Origin: Phaeodactylibacter xiamenensis
Lineage (GTDB): Bacteria; Bacteroidota; Bacteroidia; Chitinophagales; Saprospiraceae
Assembly (NCBI RefSeq): GCF_000759025.1
Contig: NZ_JPOS01000010.1
Location: 244,233 to 308,232, forward strand
Length of the DNA: 64,000 nucleotides
Reading direction: 5' to 3'
In this document: piece after piece, positions 19,085-27,873 of the stretch
How the letters are laid out: the number at the start of each line of letters is the position of its first letter
How positions within the stretch are numbered: position 1 is the stretch's first letter
Translations under genes and position numbers: made by a program
The notes under the pieces: generated by a model
Seen by the model: only the letters and a program-made list of their open reading frames with translations
Database searches by the model: none
What the model was told of the DNA's origin: nothing

Positions 19085-19104
19085 TTCATTAAAAACTTGA
19101 AGCT

Positions 19105-19788
19105 ATGAAAATGAAATGTACATTCATCCTGACTTGCCTGCTGCTCTTTGGCAGCTCGCTGCTTCTGGCCCAAACCGCCCTTGTCGGCCAAATCAACGAT
19201 GCAGAAGGGCAGCCGCTTTATGGTGCGAATATTGAGCTTTTCAAACATAATATTCTGATAACGGGTACGGCCTCTGAAGATGGCGGGCATATTGAACTTT
19301 CCGGCCTGGATCCGGGAACTTACGATATTCAGGTATCTTACCTTGGGCACCAAACCGAAAGCGTCCGTGGTTTCAAGATGTACGCTGGAAAGCAGAACTG
19401 GCTTTATGCTGAATTAATACCGGAAGCTGTAAACATGGATGAGGTAATAGTTAGCGCGAATGGCCCCTTTTATGCTTCAGGTTGTACATATCGGTGTGGC
19501 TCTATAATCAGGAACCAGAAGGACGCCGAACCCGAAGTTGATGCTCCCATCTCGTTGCCGGACATCCAATATTTCCCTAACCCTGCAACCGAAGTGGTTA
19601 CCGTGGAATTGACACAGCCACTGAAAACACTGCAAGTCTACACTGCATCAGGGCAGATAGTGGAACAATACCACAATTTACCTCCCTCTCCATTTAGGCT
19701 ACGGGTCGATCAATGGCCAACAGGCACCTACTTACTTCGATGCATCGATAAAGACAATCAGCTGACTTTACCGCTAATCGTTGAGTGA
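19105..19788 (+). CDS. Small T9SS protein with CarboxypepD_reg-like domain
   Basis: 227 aa. Signal peptide (FLLFG-type, cleaved near LLLAQ), then a carboxypeptidase regulatory-like domain (GQINDAEGQPLYGANIELF, GLDPGTYDIQVSYLGHQT) with the VNMDEVIVSA ending common in TonB-linked proteins, a Cys pair (SGCTYRCGS), and a T9SS type A sorting domain (IQYFPNPATEVVTVEL to the C-terminus). It is exported by T9SS to the surface or medium. Function otherwise unknown. Its leader carries a terminator. Confidence 0.8.
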   Translation: MKMKCTFILTCLLLFGSSLLLAQTALVGQINDAEGQPLYGANIELFKHNILITGTASEDGGHIELSGLDPGTYDIQVSYLGHQTESVRGFKMYAGKQNWLYAELIPEAVNMDEVIVSANGPFYASGCTYRCGSIIRNQKDAEPEVDAPISLPDIQYFPNPATEVVTVELTQPLKTLQVYTASGQIVEQYHNLPPSPFRLRVDQWPTGTYLLRCIDKDNQLTLPLIVE

Positions 19789-19793
19789 GCCAG

Positions 19794-20693
19794 CTAAAAC
19801 GGTAAAGGCTCTCCCCCTGACCGGGTCATCGCCCGGAAGTAGCCCTTGATTTGTTCCAACAGGTCTTCTTCCATGCGGCTTCGGATGGCACGCCCATCGA
19901 TTTCGGCGACTTTGGTGAGCTCGCCCATCGTGCCCGTGGTAAAAACCTGATCAGCGGTGTAGAATTCGGTAAGCGACAGGTTTTTCTCCACGATGGGGAT
20001 GCCTTGCTCCCGGCACAGGTTGATCACATGCTGACGGGTGATGCCCGGCAGGCAGCTGTCGGCGTGAGGGGTGTAGACCACGCCTTTGCGGATACAGAAT
20101 ACATTCACCCCATTGGCCTCCGAGACGAAACCATCCTTGTCGAGCATCAGCCCGGCATCTGCGCCGGCATGGTTGGCTTCGATCTTGGCCAGGATGTTAT
20201 TGATGAGGTTGTTGTGGTGGATTTTAGAATCCAGCGACATAGCAGAGTTCCGGCGGACTGAAGAGGTGACCAGCGTAATTTCCGGGGGGTATACGGGTGG
20301 TTTCCACTCCGCCACAATAATCAGGGTGGGCCCAAACTGATTGAGGCGGGGGTCCATACCTGAAGTGATTTTTTTGCCCCGGGTCAGGGTCAGGCGGATG
20401 TGGGTTTCGTCCCGCATGCCATTGGCCTGAAGGGTTTTAAAAAGTGCGGCTTTGATTTCCTCATTAGAGGGCACTTCCCGGAAAGCCATAGCGTGGGCGG
20501 AATTCTGAAGGCGCTCCAGGTGCTCATCCAGGGAGAAGATCCGGCCATCGTACACCCTGAGGCCTTCCCAGACCGCATCACCGCCCTGTACGGCGCTATC
20601 GAAAACCGAAATTTTGGCTTCTTCGCGAGGGTAAAGCGCCCCATCGATGTAAATCAGGAGGTGCTCATTTCTCGGATCATATTGTTGTAACAT
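19794..20693 (-). CDS. Class IV aminotransferase (branched-chain or D-amino acid type)
   Basis: 299 aa, fold type IV PLP enzyme. Pieces seen: GGDAVWEGLRVYDGRIF near the N-terminus, the catalytic Lys in SLDSKIHHNNLIN, EANGVNVF and CLPGITRQHV, which are the usual family signatures. The most likely activity is IlvE-like branched-chain amino acid transamination, but class IV also holds D-amino acid aminotransferase and aminodeoxychorismate lyase, so I leave the symbol empty. It follows the sensor kinase gene by 9 bp on the same strand. Confidence 0.85.
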   Translation of the reverse strand: MLQQYDPRNEHLLIYIDGALYPREEAKISVFDSAVQGGDAVWEGLRVYDGRIFSLDEHLERLQNSAHAMAFREVPSNEEIKAALFKTLQANGMRDETHIRLTLTRGKKITSGMDPRLNQFGPTLIIVAEWKPPVYPPEITLVTSSVRRNSAMSLDSKIHHNNLINNILAKIEANHAGADAGLMLDKDGFVSEANGVNVFCIRKGVVYTPHADSCLPGITRQHVINLCREQGIPIVEKNLSLTEFYTADQVFTTGTMGELTKVAEIDGRAIRSRMEEDLLEQIKGYFRAMTRSGGEPLPF

Positions 20694-20702
20694 GTTTTCA
20701 GA

Positions 20703-22604
20703 TCATTTTGGCAGATAAACTAAAAAGCGGGTTCCTTCGCCGAGTACAGACTCCAGCTCTATTTTGCCGCGGTGGCGCGCCACAATTTTCTGACAAATAG
20801 CCAGGCCCAGGCCCGTACCCTTGTATTTGTTTTTCTCCAGGCGGTGAAAGATCTGAAAAACTTTAGACTTGAAGGCCTCATCAATACCAATTCCGTTGTC
20901 CTCTACTATAATCTGATGCATATCGCCCTGATCCTGATAACGTACCCAGACCTTTTTCTCTGCCTTGTCATTGAACTTCATTGCATTGGCAATCAGATTC
21001 TGGAAAAGCTGGGAAAGCAGTGCCCGGTTACCATTAACTACCGGCAGTTCGTCCACTCGTATATCGGCTTGAGTATCCCCAATCTCAGCATCCAGAATTT
21101 CCAGGACATTCCCTACCAGCGTATTCAGGTTAAGCGGCTCTAGCGCAAGCGACTCCGTATTGCTGACCTTCGCGTAGGAAAGGAGCCCGTCGAGTAGCAA
21201 GCTCATGTGTTTAGTCCCCTTGACAATAAAATTGATGTACTCCCTGCTCTGACTATCCAGATCGTTGGGGAAACGCCGGGCCAGCAAAGTCGTGAAGGAC
21301 CCTATCGTGCGGAGCGGCTCCCGAAGATCATGAGATACCACATATGCGAATTCTCTCAGGGAGCCATTGGAGTTCCGCAGGTCTTCATTCTGAGTCGCCA
21401 ACACTTTATTGACGCGTTCGATTTCGCTCGCTTTTTCCTTTAGCTTGCGGTCTGTTCGCTGCAGGCGCTGATTTTTAACATACATTAAGCGGATAAAGAA
21501 AATGAGTAACGCTACAATAGCTACAGACAGCCAGATTAACAGCCGGTTACTACGCTGCTGCCTGAGCAAAAGCCCGGTTTTCTCCAGTTGTGACCGGTAC
21601 TGCTCCTGTACATCAAAGAGAACCCGGGCTTGTTTCTCTCCGGTGATTTTTTCGTCTGCTATTTGATAATTGATGGCGTAGAAATAGGCACTGTCGAACT
21701 GTTCCAGGGCAGCATAATTCAGGCTCAGCTTTTTGAGCGCCTCGGCCTCCAGGTCATTCGCATCAATCACACGGCTAATCTCTACTGATTCATACAAGGA
21801 ATCTATTGCAGCGGCATACGCCCCTTCAAGAGCTTTCACCGAGGCAATTTCCAGCAGGTTTTCAGCGAGCTGGTTTTGGTTTCCGATTTCGCGGTTTATG
21901 GAAGCGGCATCCAGAAAATAATCCAAAGCCTCATCTAACTGCTTTTTACTTAGCATAATTTGCCCGAGGTGTTCATAGCAGAATGCTTCCGCGTCAGGTT
22001 TTTGTATTTGTCTGGCCAAATCAAGGGCCTGCAGACCGTAGCGCTGCGCTTCTTTGAGGTCATCCTGCAAGGCAGCCACTTCTGCAAGGCTTACCAGAGA
22101 ATATACCATACCGGAACTATCCTGCAGCTCCCGCCGAAGGTCCATAGACCGTTTGTAGTACAAGCCGGCCTCCTGAAAGTTATTTTGCCAGCTAAAGACA
22201 TTCCCAATGTTATTATAGGAACGGGCCAATCCCAGTTTATCATTAATTTTTTCCCGAATTTCCAATGCCTTAAAGAACGCCTTTGAGGCTTCTGCCACTT
22301 TGCCCTGATACCAATAGACAGCGCCTTCCACGTGAAGGGCATCAGCTATGGCTCTTTGGTTGTTGAGCTGTTCCGCGATTTCCAGGGAGCTCCGCGCATA
22401 GCTGTGCGCAGTGGCAGGTCGGTCTGACTTATAATGGAAAGCCAGTTCCTTGAGCCAGAAGGCATGTCGTTCTCCTGTTTTAGCCTGATCGAGAGAGTCA
22501 AGCAGAGACTGTTCCGTTATGCTGCCGGGCTGAGCCGTTACACTCATAGTGAGGAACAAAAGAGTGCCTGCAATTGTGGCAATATAACTTTTTCGATGCT
22601 GCAT
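20703..22604 (-). CDS. TPR-containing sensor histidine kinase
   Basis: 633 aa from the ATG at 22604 (the track start at 22616 is a TTG). Signal peptide, TPR repeats over about residues 40-330 (ARSYNNIGNVFSWQNNFQEA and others), one transmembrane helix (LLIWLSVAIVALLIFFIR), a coiled coil, a HisKA domain with phospho-acceptor His in YVVSHDLREPLRT and a HATPase domain (NLIANAMKFND, VEDNGIGID, GTGLGLAICQKIV). This is the usual Bacteroidota design with periplasmic TPR sensor. No response regulator gene lies nearby. Likely cotranscribed with the aminotransferase downstream. Confidence 0.92.
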   Translation of the reverse strand: MQHRKSYIATIAGTLLFLTMSVTAQPGSITEQSLLDSLDQAKTGERHAFWLKELAFHYKSDRPATAHSYARSSLEIAEQLNNQRAIADALHVEGAVYWYQGKVAEASKAFFKALEIREKINDKLGLARSYNNIGNVFSWQNNFQEAGLYYKRSMDLRRELQDSSGMVYSLVSLAEVAALQDDLKEAQRYGLQALDLARQIQKPDAEAFCYEHLGQIMLSKKQLDEALDYFLDAASINREIGNQNQLAENLLEIASVKALEGAYAAAIDSLYESVEISRVIDANDLEAEALKKLSLNYAALEQFDSAYFYAINYQIADEKITGEKQARVLFDVQEQYRSQLEKTGLLLRQQRSNRLLIWLSVAIVALLIFFIRLMYVKNQRLQRTDRKLKEKASEIERVNKVLATQNEDLRNSNGSLREFAYVVSHDLREPLRTIGSFTTLLARRFPNDLDSQSREYINFIVKGTKHMSLLLDGLLSYAKVSNTESLALEPLNLNTLVGNVLEILDAEIGDTQADIRVDELPVVNGNRALLSQLFQNLIANAMKFNDKAEKKVWVRYQDQGDMHQIIVEDNGIGIDEAFKSKVFQIFHRLEKNKYKGTGLGLAICQKIVARHRGKIELESVLGEGTRFLVYLPK

Positions 22605-22654
22605 ATTTATGAGCAAGCCATTCCTGGGCGCGCTTATAAGGGTTAATTTAGGTA

Positions 22655-22825
22655 ACTAGTGGTCTGTCAAGTGTTAATTTATGGGTTGAGTGGGAGCGAA
22701 TTTTGAGGCTAATCAAGGCGGATGTTCCCGCGCATAGTAGCGCTACGTAAGGGGTTATCCAACGAAGAGTAGCCTCAAAAGTCGCCGCAGGCAACCCCTA
22801 GTTTTAGCCTTGACAGACCACTAGT
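22655..22825. repeat. MITE-like palindromic element A, 171 bp
   Basis: Perfect 17-bp terminal inverted repeats ACTAGTGGTCTGTCAAG/CTTGACAGACCACTAGT. The inverted similarity continues inside (TTTTGAGGCTA in both arms), and the exact centre is the 10-bp palindrome GTAGCGCTAC. No coding capacity. The outer CTAG on both sides may be a target duplication. It looks like a non-autonomous transposable element or a very large hairpin upstream of the sensor kinase gene. Confidence 0.7.
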
Positions 22826-23032
22826 GCCGGCTGATGGGTTTACAACTGCCCAAACCTTTAGTTTTCCAGCCTCCCTGCCGAGCCCGGGCAGCGTGTGCTT
22901 GGTATTTACAACTTGGTTCTGACCTGTGCGCCTGTCCCTTTTAGCCATTAGCTCTACACAACCGACAAGGTAAGCATTTTACACAAAAAAAACACAATAC
23001 CTCTGTGATAGAAGACAGATAAGACCCTGCGG

Positions 23033-23776
23033 CTAAACCTCTCTTGCTTTTAGTGCTAAATCAAACAGCGTATGGTAATAAGGAGCACAATGCTTTGCCA
23101 GCGCTTCCAGTTTCGGGGGTACTTCATAGGTACGTTCCTCGTAAGCCTGGAACCCGGTTGAAGTATGTACCCGGCTGTACCAGTAGCTGGCCCAAACCCC
23201 GTCTTCCGGACGCGGTCCGGGAGCCCATTTCAGCATACCCTTATCAAATGCCAGCCCCAGTCGGTCACAGAGCTGCCGCAGCACCCCTTCCGGGTCCAGG
23301 AGCAACTGACGGGCATCAACCACTGCCCTTAGCGCCCCCATAGCCTGTAACTTTTGAAACAGATGATACTGCTGTTCCACTCCGATATCATCAATGCCCG
23401 GATTAGGGATGACTTTGGCGTAAGAGGCAATGATAGCTCTGGGGTCCCGAATAAGCATGATATTATCCATGTGCTGCAAGAAGGACTCATCCATAGCGAC
23501 CAGATGGTGGGTCATTTGCTTAAAAAAGGCCACCGGAGTGGTATAATGCCCCAGGAGCACCTGCTTTACTACCTCCTCTCCTTCATTCAGCTGGCTGCTG
23601 AGGATTTCTGATGCGCCAGGGTGTACAACCTCCGTTTGTCCATGCTTCAGGAAATGCGCGTAGAGGGGCTCGTCGACCACCGTCGTGTCTGCTCTTTGCC
23701 GGAAGGCGTACATCAGAGCAGTACTAATATTGCGGGGGCTGGACCATGCGTTGATGCGTTGTACGATAGCGGACAT
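23033..23776 (-). CDS. Sulfotransferase-like protein
   Basis: 247 aa. The N-terminal INAWSSPRNISTALMYAFRQ matches the 5'-phosphosulfate-binding loop of PAPS-dependent sulfotransferases (P-loop-like SxxRxxST), and NIMLIRDPRAIIASYAKV matches the 3'-phosphate-binding segment. Some relatives are annotated as branched-chain aminotransferase-like because they are fused to such enzymes; here the aminotransferase is a separate gene 3 kb away. Acceptor substrate unknown. Transcribed alone, and followed by no close gene on this strand. Confidence 0.75.
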   Translation of the reverse strand: MSAIVQRINAWSSPRNISTALMYAFRQRADTTVVDEPLYAHFLKHGQTEVVHPGASEILSSQLNEGEEVVKQVLLGHYTTPVAFFKQMTHHLVAMDESFLQHMDNIMLIRDPRAIIASYAKVIPNPGIDDIGVEQQYHLFQKLQAMGALRAVVDARQLLLDPEGVLRQLCDRLGLAFDKGMLKWAPGPRPEDGVWASYWYSRVHTSTGFQAYEERTYEVPPKLEALAKHCAPYYHTLFDLALKAREV

Positions 23777-23806
23777 ATATCAGGGATCTGATGAAGCGCT
23801 AAAATA

Positions 23807-23846
23807 AAAAAAGCTCCTGCAAACCGGTTGCTGCAGGAGCTTTTCA
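23807..23846. terminator. Hairpin between divergent/adjacent minus-strand genes
   Basis: AAAAGCTCCTGCA and TGCAGGAGCTTTT form a perfect 13-bp stem with a 10-base loop. A-rich and T-rich flanks let it work on both strands. It lies downstream of the YegP-like gene (minus strand) and stops that transcript before the sulfotransferase-like gene. Confidence 0.85.
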
Positions 23847-23867
23847 AAACTATAAAAAGTATTGAGG

Positions 23868-24206
23868 CTAGCTCTCAACCGTAAGGTCTTCGATTGTCGC
23901 TTCCGGAGCGTTGGTTTTTACAGACTCAATCCCCTTTTCCATACCCGACTTTGCTGCGTACATCTGGCTGCTGCCAATGATTTGCTTATTGCCGGCGAGC
24001 AGGTTGAAGTGGAATTTGCCATTGCTGGCTTCCTTGCGCTCAAAGAGCTCATCTTTGGCAGCGTTTTTCTTTACGCTCTCAATGCCGTTCTTAGCGCCAG
24101 ACTTGTTGGCATAGCCCTGGCTGGAGAGAATAATCTGCCCGTTTTTTGCTTTAAGGCGGAAATAGTATTTCTCGTTATTCTCGCTCTGAAAAATCTCGAA
24201 TTTCAT
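23868..24206 (-). CDS. YegP/DUF1508 family protein
   Basis: 112 aa, two copies of the DUF1508 motif: FRLKAKNGQIILSSQGYANK followed by GAKNGIESVKKNA, and FNLLAGNKQIIGSSQMYAAK followed by GMEKGIESVKTNA. This small cytoplasmic alpha/beta family is widespread and has no established biochemical role. Full length for a two-repeat member. Confidence 0.92.
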   Translation of the reverse strand: MKFEIFQSENNEKYYFRLKAKNGQIILSSQGYANKSGAKNGIESVKKNAAKDELFERKEASNGKFHFNLLAGNKQIIGSSQMYAAKSGMEKGIESVKTNAPEATIEDLTVES

Positions 24207-24449
24207 AGAGGTCTTTGGTTTGGTAGTGTTTTGAATAAAGTGAAATTAATCTTTTTGGTTGGGGATTGCCTAAAAGAAGACGCGCTTTTTACGGTAAAGT
24301 CACTACATAACGCACTAAAATTATCTCTTTTTCACGTTTACAGCAAGTTTTTATGGCAATTTGCCGTTCAGGCACTGCATACTAAATGCATGGGCCCAAC
24401 TCTTAGGCCCTCCCTGATGTTCGCATTTTGAAACCTAAACGGAGCTCCA

Positions 24450-25178
24450 ATGCTAAGAACCATCCTGCTTTACACTTTACTGAACACCGGGATTGTAGCG
24501 CTACAAGCGCAGGCAGACGAACCCGCCCGCTATCCTTTATATATGCAGATTGGTGGCCACTTTTCAGTGCTCAACCCATTAGAAGGCTTCCGGCAGGTGC
24601 TGGACATGAACGGCATCGGAGGGGGTGGGCAGGTCCTTTTTCAAATGGGCCCCGGACGGCCCGTCTTTGCAGGGCTTGACTTCAGCCTGGTGCGCTTTGA
24701 TGAGGAGACCGTAGGGTTTACCACCACTCAAAACGGCTTTCCGGAAAACTATGAGCTGCGCACCCGTACCAATATGCTGCTGGGGCATGTGCTCCTCCGT
24801 TTCAAACCCTTCACCAACTTTTTCCTACAGCCATATGCTGATGGGCTCATCGGGTTGAAGCGCCCGTACACCCGCACGCAATACGTACAGCTTTTTGATG
24901 AAGGTGAAGAGGATTTGATTGAGGCTTACCCGGAACTCAATGACAATACATTCAGTGCAGGGCTGGGCGCTGGGTTGCAAGCCCGGTTGACTTCCTGGCC
25001 TGACTTGCTGCTCGATGCCCGCTGTACGTACCTCATGGGGGGAAGCGCGCGTTACCTGGTACGAATGGACGATCCGCCTGCCGTTATCGATGACCCTATT
25101 GAGGTTTTCGAAGAACGTATCACCGCGACCACCACGCTGCAGATTCAAATTGGCCTTACCCTGCAGTTTGGCCTTTAA
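24450..25178 (+). CDS. Predicted small outer-membrane beta-barrel protein
   Basis: 242 aa with signal peptide (TLLNTGIVALQAQ). The rest alternates polar and hydrophobic residues with aromatic girdle positions (MLLGHVLLRFKPFTNFFLQP), ending TLQIQIGLTLQFGL, as expected for an 8-10 strand outer-membrane barrel of the OmpW/OMP_b-brl type. No specific family recognised. It has its own start 243 bp after the YegP gene on the other strand. Confidence 0.65.
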   Translation: MLRTILLYTLLNTGIVALQAQADEPARYPLYMQIGGHFSVLNPLEGFRQVLDMNGIGGGGQVLFQMGPGRPVFAGLDFSLVRFDEETVGFTTTQNGFPENYELRTRTNMLLGHVLLRFKPFTNFFLQPYADGLIGLKRPYTRTQYVQLFDEGEEDLIEAYPELNDNTFSAGLGAGLQARLTSWPDLLLDARCTYLMGGSARYLVRMDDPPAVIDDPIEVFEERITATTTLQIQIGLTLQFGL

Positions 25179-25222
25179 GGCGCCTGGTGATCTGTATTAC
25201 TGAGCCCGTAGCAACAAACTCC

Positions 25223-25230
25223 TATCTTTA
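25223..25230 (+). promoter_or_regulatory. Possible -7 element for the rhodanese gene
   Basis: TATCTTTA matches seven of eight positions of TAnnTTTG, 22 bp before the ATG at 25253. No good -33 box. Confidence 0.3.
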
Positions 25231-25252
25231 CCGCCAACAAAACTGACATCCA

Positions 25253-25627
25253 ATGTACAAAACACTTTTTATCGCACTGCTTTCCGTTTTCACCCTGAAT
25301 GCCTGTCAAAGCCAAAACACCGCAGAGAAGCAATACGTCCTTCCCAAAAAGGAATATCAGCAGAAAATGGCGGCTATTGAGGATTTGCAATTGCTGGACG
25401 TTCGCACGCCGGATGAATACAACGCCGGGCATATTGAAGGCGCAGAACTGATCAATTTCTTTGATGAGGATTTCGTACAGCAGGTTGAATCCCGGTTTGA
25501 TAAGGATGAGCCGCTAATGCTTTACTGCCGCTCCGGCAACCGAAGCGCTAAGGCCACTGCTAAGCTCAAAGCTGTGGGCTTTAAGGAAATTTATGACCTG
25601 AAAGGGGGCTATAAAAACTGGGAGTAA
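25253..25627 (+). CDS. Rhodanese-like lipoprotein
   Basis: 124 aa. Lipobox LNACQS gives a lipid-anchored periplasmic protein. The single rhodanese domain shows LLDVRTPDEYNAGHIEGA and the active-site loop YCRSGNRSAKA with the persulfide-forming Cys. Such single-domain rhodaneses transfer sulfane sulfur; the periplasmic partner is unknown. Confidence 0.9.
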   Translation: MYKTLFIALLSVFTLNACQSQNTAEKQYVLPKKEYQQKMAAIEDLQLLDVRTPDEYNAGHIEGAELINFFDEDFVQQVESRFDKDEPLMLYCRSGNRSAKATAKLKAVGFKEIYDLKGGYKNWE

Positions 25628-25666
25628 GAAAACCGGGGGGCGCTGCCCCCCATTCCACCGTTTTCA

Positions 25667-26350
25667 TTACAGCTTCCGGATACCGCCGGAAATAAGAGAC
25701 CGGACATTTTTAATTTCCGGTTCGCCACTGTAATCAATACTGCCACCGGTATTAGCGCTGGCATCGAGCCGCTTGTGGGCAACAACTTCTGCCATGCCAC
25801 CGGTATTAGACTTAACGTAAGTGCGCATGCACTGCAATTCCAGCCCTTCATACATGCCGCCGGTGGAAACCGTCACTTCCTGGTCTTCTGCCTGGCCGGA
25901 AACCGTAAGTACGCCACCCTCTGAAGCAGAAGCCTCAATAGCATTTACGTCCACCTCCGCAAACAACTGCCCACCACTTGAAGCCCGGAGGTTCAGCTCA
26001 TCCCCAGTGATGGGGCCTGAAGTCCGAACAGATGCTCCTGCACTGGAGCGGATGGCCCGCAGGTGATTATAAGTCAGCGTGATCTCAACCCGGTCGAAGT
26101 CCTTAAACAACCCCTCGATCAGCTGGATTTTCAGGGTCTTGCCTTTCACATAGAGTGTAATCTCATCCGCATCAATCCCATCGGTCTCGATCAGGGCGGA
26201 AGGCGAGTCGCCCTTTACCAGCGTCACTGAAATATCGCCGGTTACGGATACGGCGTCGAAGTGGTCCAGCTTTCTGGCCTCTTGTGCATAGGAGACTACG
26301 GCAAAGCCGAGGAGGAGGAGTAAAACAACTGCTCTTAGAATGGTATTCAT
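25667..26350 (-). CDS. Head-GIN (DUF2807) domain protein
   Basis: 227 aa with signal peptide (LLLLLGFAVVSYA). The rest is a right-handed beta-helix-like DUF2807 domain (FDAVSVTGDISVTLVKGD, then repeated GG-containing turns such as SSGGQLFAEVDV, STGGMYEGL and NTGGSIDYSG). Common in Bacteroidota, secreted or periplasmic, function not established. Confidence 0.88.
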   Translation of the reverse strand: MNTILRAVVLLLLLGFAVVSYAQEARKLDHFDAVSVTGDISVTLVKGDSPSALIETDGIDADEITLYVKGKTLKIQLIEGLFKDFDRVEITLTYNHLRAIRSSAGASVRTSGPITGDELNLRASSGGQLFAEVDVNAIEASASEGGVLTVSGQAEDQEVTVSTGGMYEGLELQCMRTYVKSNTGGMAEVVAHKRLDASANTGGSIDYSGEPEIKNVRSLISGGIRKL

Positions 26351-26505
26351 AATTTCTGGTTTTTTTACGTTCAGCTATTTGATGACTTTAGGCAACTTGT
26401 TCCCCTATTCTGCGTAGTATATTTTCTGGTTCTTCTGTTTTAGGAGAACCTGATTGCACTTTCGTAAGTTCTTAAAACCGATTCCCAAAACTAACCTGAT
26501 AACCT

Positions 26506-27759
26506 ATGAACCGTTATTCGCTCGTACTTATCCTGGCCATCGGGCTTTGGAGTGGCTGCAATAAAGACGATGATGAACAGGATTGCACCCCACCGGAATA
26601 TACCTGGAATACGCCCACCTTTGAAAGTCAGGGCAGCTGGCTTTGGGTAACGGATACCTCTGGTGCTGTTATTGCCCGTACGGAGGCAGAAAGCCAAAGC
26701 AATGTGCTGTTAATGGCAGAGCAATGCGCAGGCCACCCCAACCTCAATCTGTTGGAAATCTCCTCCACCGCAGCACCGGACAACACTAACCGCACCGTTT
26801 TCAACCTGATCTCTGTTTTGAATGCACCGGACAGATTGAGTTGGGATACGCTACCCTCACCCCGCCCCGAACAATGGGAGGTAGCGGTAAGTGGCGTCAG
26901 CAGCCTGGACGAACTCCTCTGGCCAGCGCAAAGCAAAGAGATATTCGCCGGCGATATCTTCATCGATCCGGCTGCCGACTTACTGAGTTTTGCGCTTCAG
27001 GTTCCGGAAGGGGCACCAGCTTATGCCACCCTGCAGGCCAATGGGGAGGCAACGCCCCGCTATCTTTGGGCACCTGCCGCCGGGCCGGATGCCTTCAGTT
27101 TTGACTATGACGCCCTGCCTGCTCCGGTACAGGCAGGCCCTATCGGGCTGCCCAATGCCGGCAACTGGCGGTACCGGATCTTTGGCCTTGCTCCAAATGG
27201 GGAAGCCGTACTTGATTATTCCTCAATGCCGGACCTGGTCAGTGGCAGCTTCGATCCGCTCCTTCCTGCCAGCCTGCCCGATGGATTCCGGCTGCTCGTT
27301 CAGGAAGAAAACACCTTTGAGGGGCTGCCTTTTGCAGCAAACCGCTACAACAAGATCGTCAGTACCCTTCCAGGCAGTATCACCGCTTCCACTACAGCAT
27401 TCAGCATGGAGCGGGCAGGCGATACCCTCAGCGTGAGTACCACCGGCGATACGCCCGACCTTTACGTACTGCGCATTATTGACTACCAGGGCGCAGGCCC
27501 GTGGCTCAACTGGACCATCTACGGCACTGCCCGGGACTTTGAGCGGCTCGTTCTCCCGCAGTGGCCGGAAGTTTTCGCTGCCAACCGCTCTGTATTACTG
27601 GGCAACGGACGGCAAACAGTCGCCTTGCTCAGCGCACGCTCCTATGACTCCCGCCCCACTTATGGGCAGATATTGGAAGCCATTGCACAACAACAAACCC
27701 ACTGGGAAGCTGAACAGGGAATGCTCGAACGGACCCGCGCTTTCCAATTCCAACCGTAA
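26506..27759 (+). CDS. Uncharacterised lipoprotein, 417 aa
   Basis: Lipoprotein signal with Cys in LWSGCNKDDDEQDC. The mature part has short beta-rich segments spread through it (for example GSWLWVTDTSGAVIA near the N-terminus and YVLRIIDYQGAGPWLNW later), reading like repeated beta-sandwich domains. No catalytic motif and no sorting domain. The gene is single, between the divergent head-GIN gene and glyS. I do not recognise the family. Confidence 0.6.
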   Translation: MNRYSLVLILAIGLWSGCNKDDDEQDCTPPEYTWNTPTFESQGSWLWVTDTSGAVIARTEAESQSNVLLMAEQCAGHPNLNLLEISSTAAPDNTNRTVFNLISVLNAPDRLSWDTLPSPRPEQWEVAVSGVSSLDELLWPAQSKEIFAGDIFIDPAADLLSFALQVPEGAPAYATLQANGEATPRYLWAPAAGPDAFSFDYDALPAPVQAGPIGLPNAGNWRYRIFGLAPNGEAVLDYSSMPDLVSGSFDPLLPASLPDGFRLLVQEENTFEGLPFAANRYNKIVSTLPGSITASTTAFSMERAGDTLSVSTTGDTPDLYVLRIIDYQGAGPWLNWTIYGTARDFERLVLPQWPEVFAANRSVLLGNGRQTVALLSARSYDSRPTYGQILEAIAQQQTHWEAEQGMLERTRAFQFQP

Positions 27760-27873
27760 ATCTCCGTATTTTCCGGGCATTCAGTTCCGGATAAGTGATG
27801 TTTTTACGACCTTAGCGGGCTCGAAAACGGGCGGTGCGACAGCGTACAGCCTTGTATAATTAATCAGGAAACT

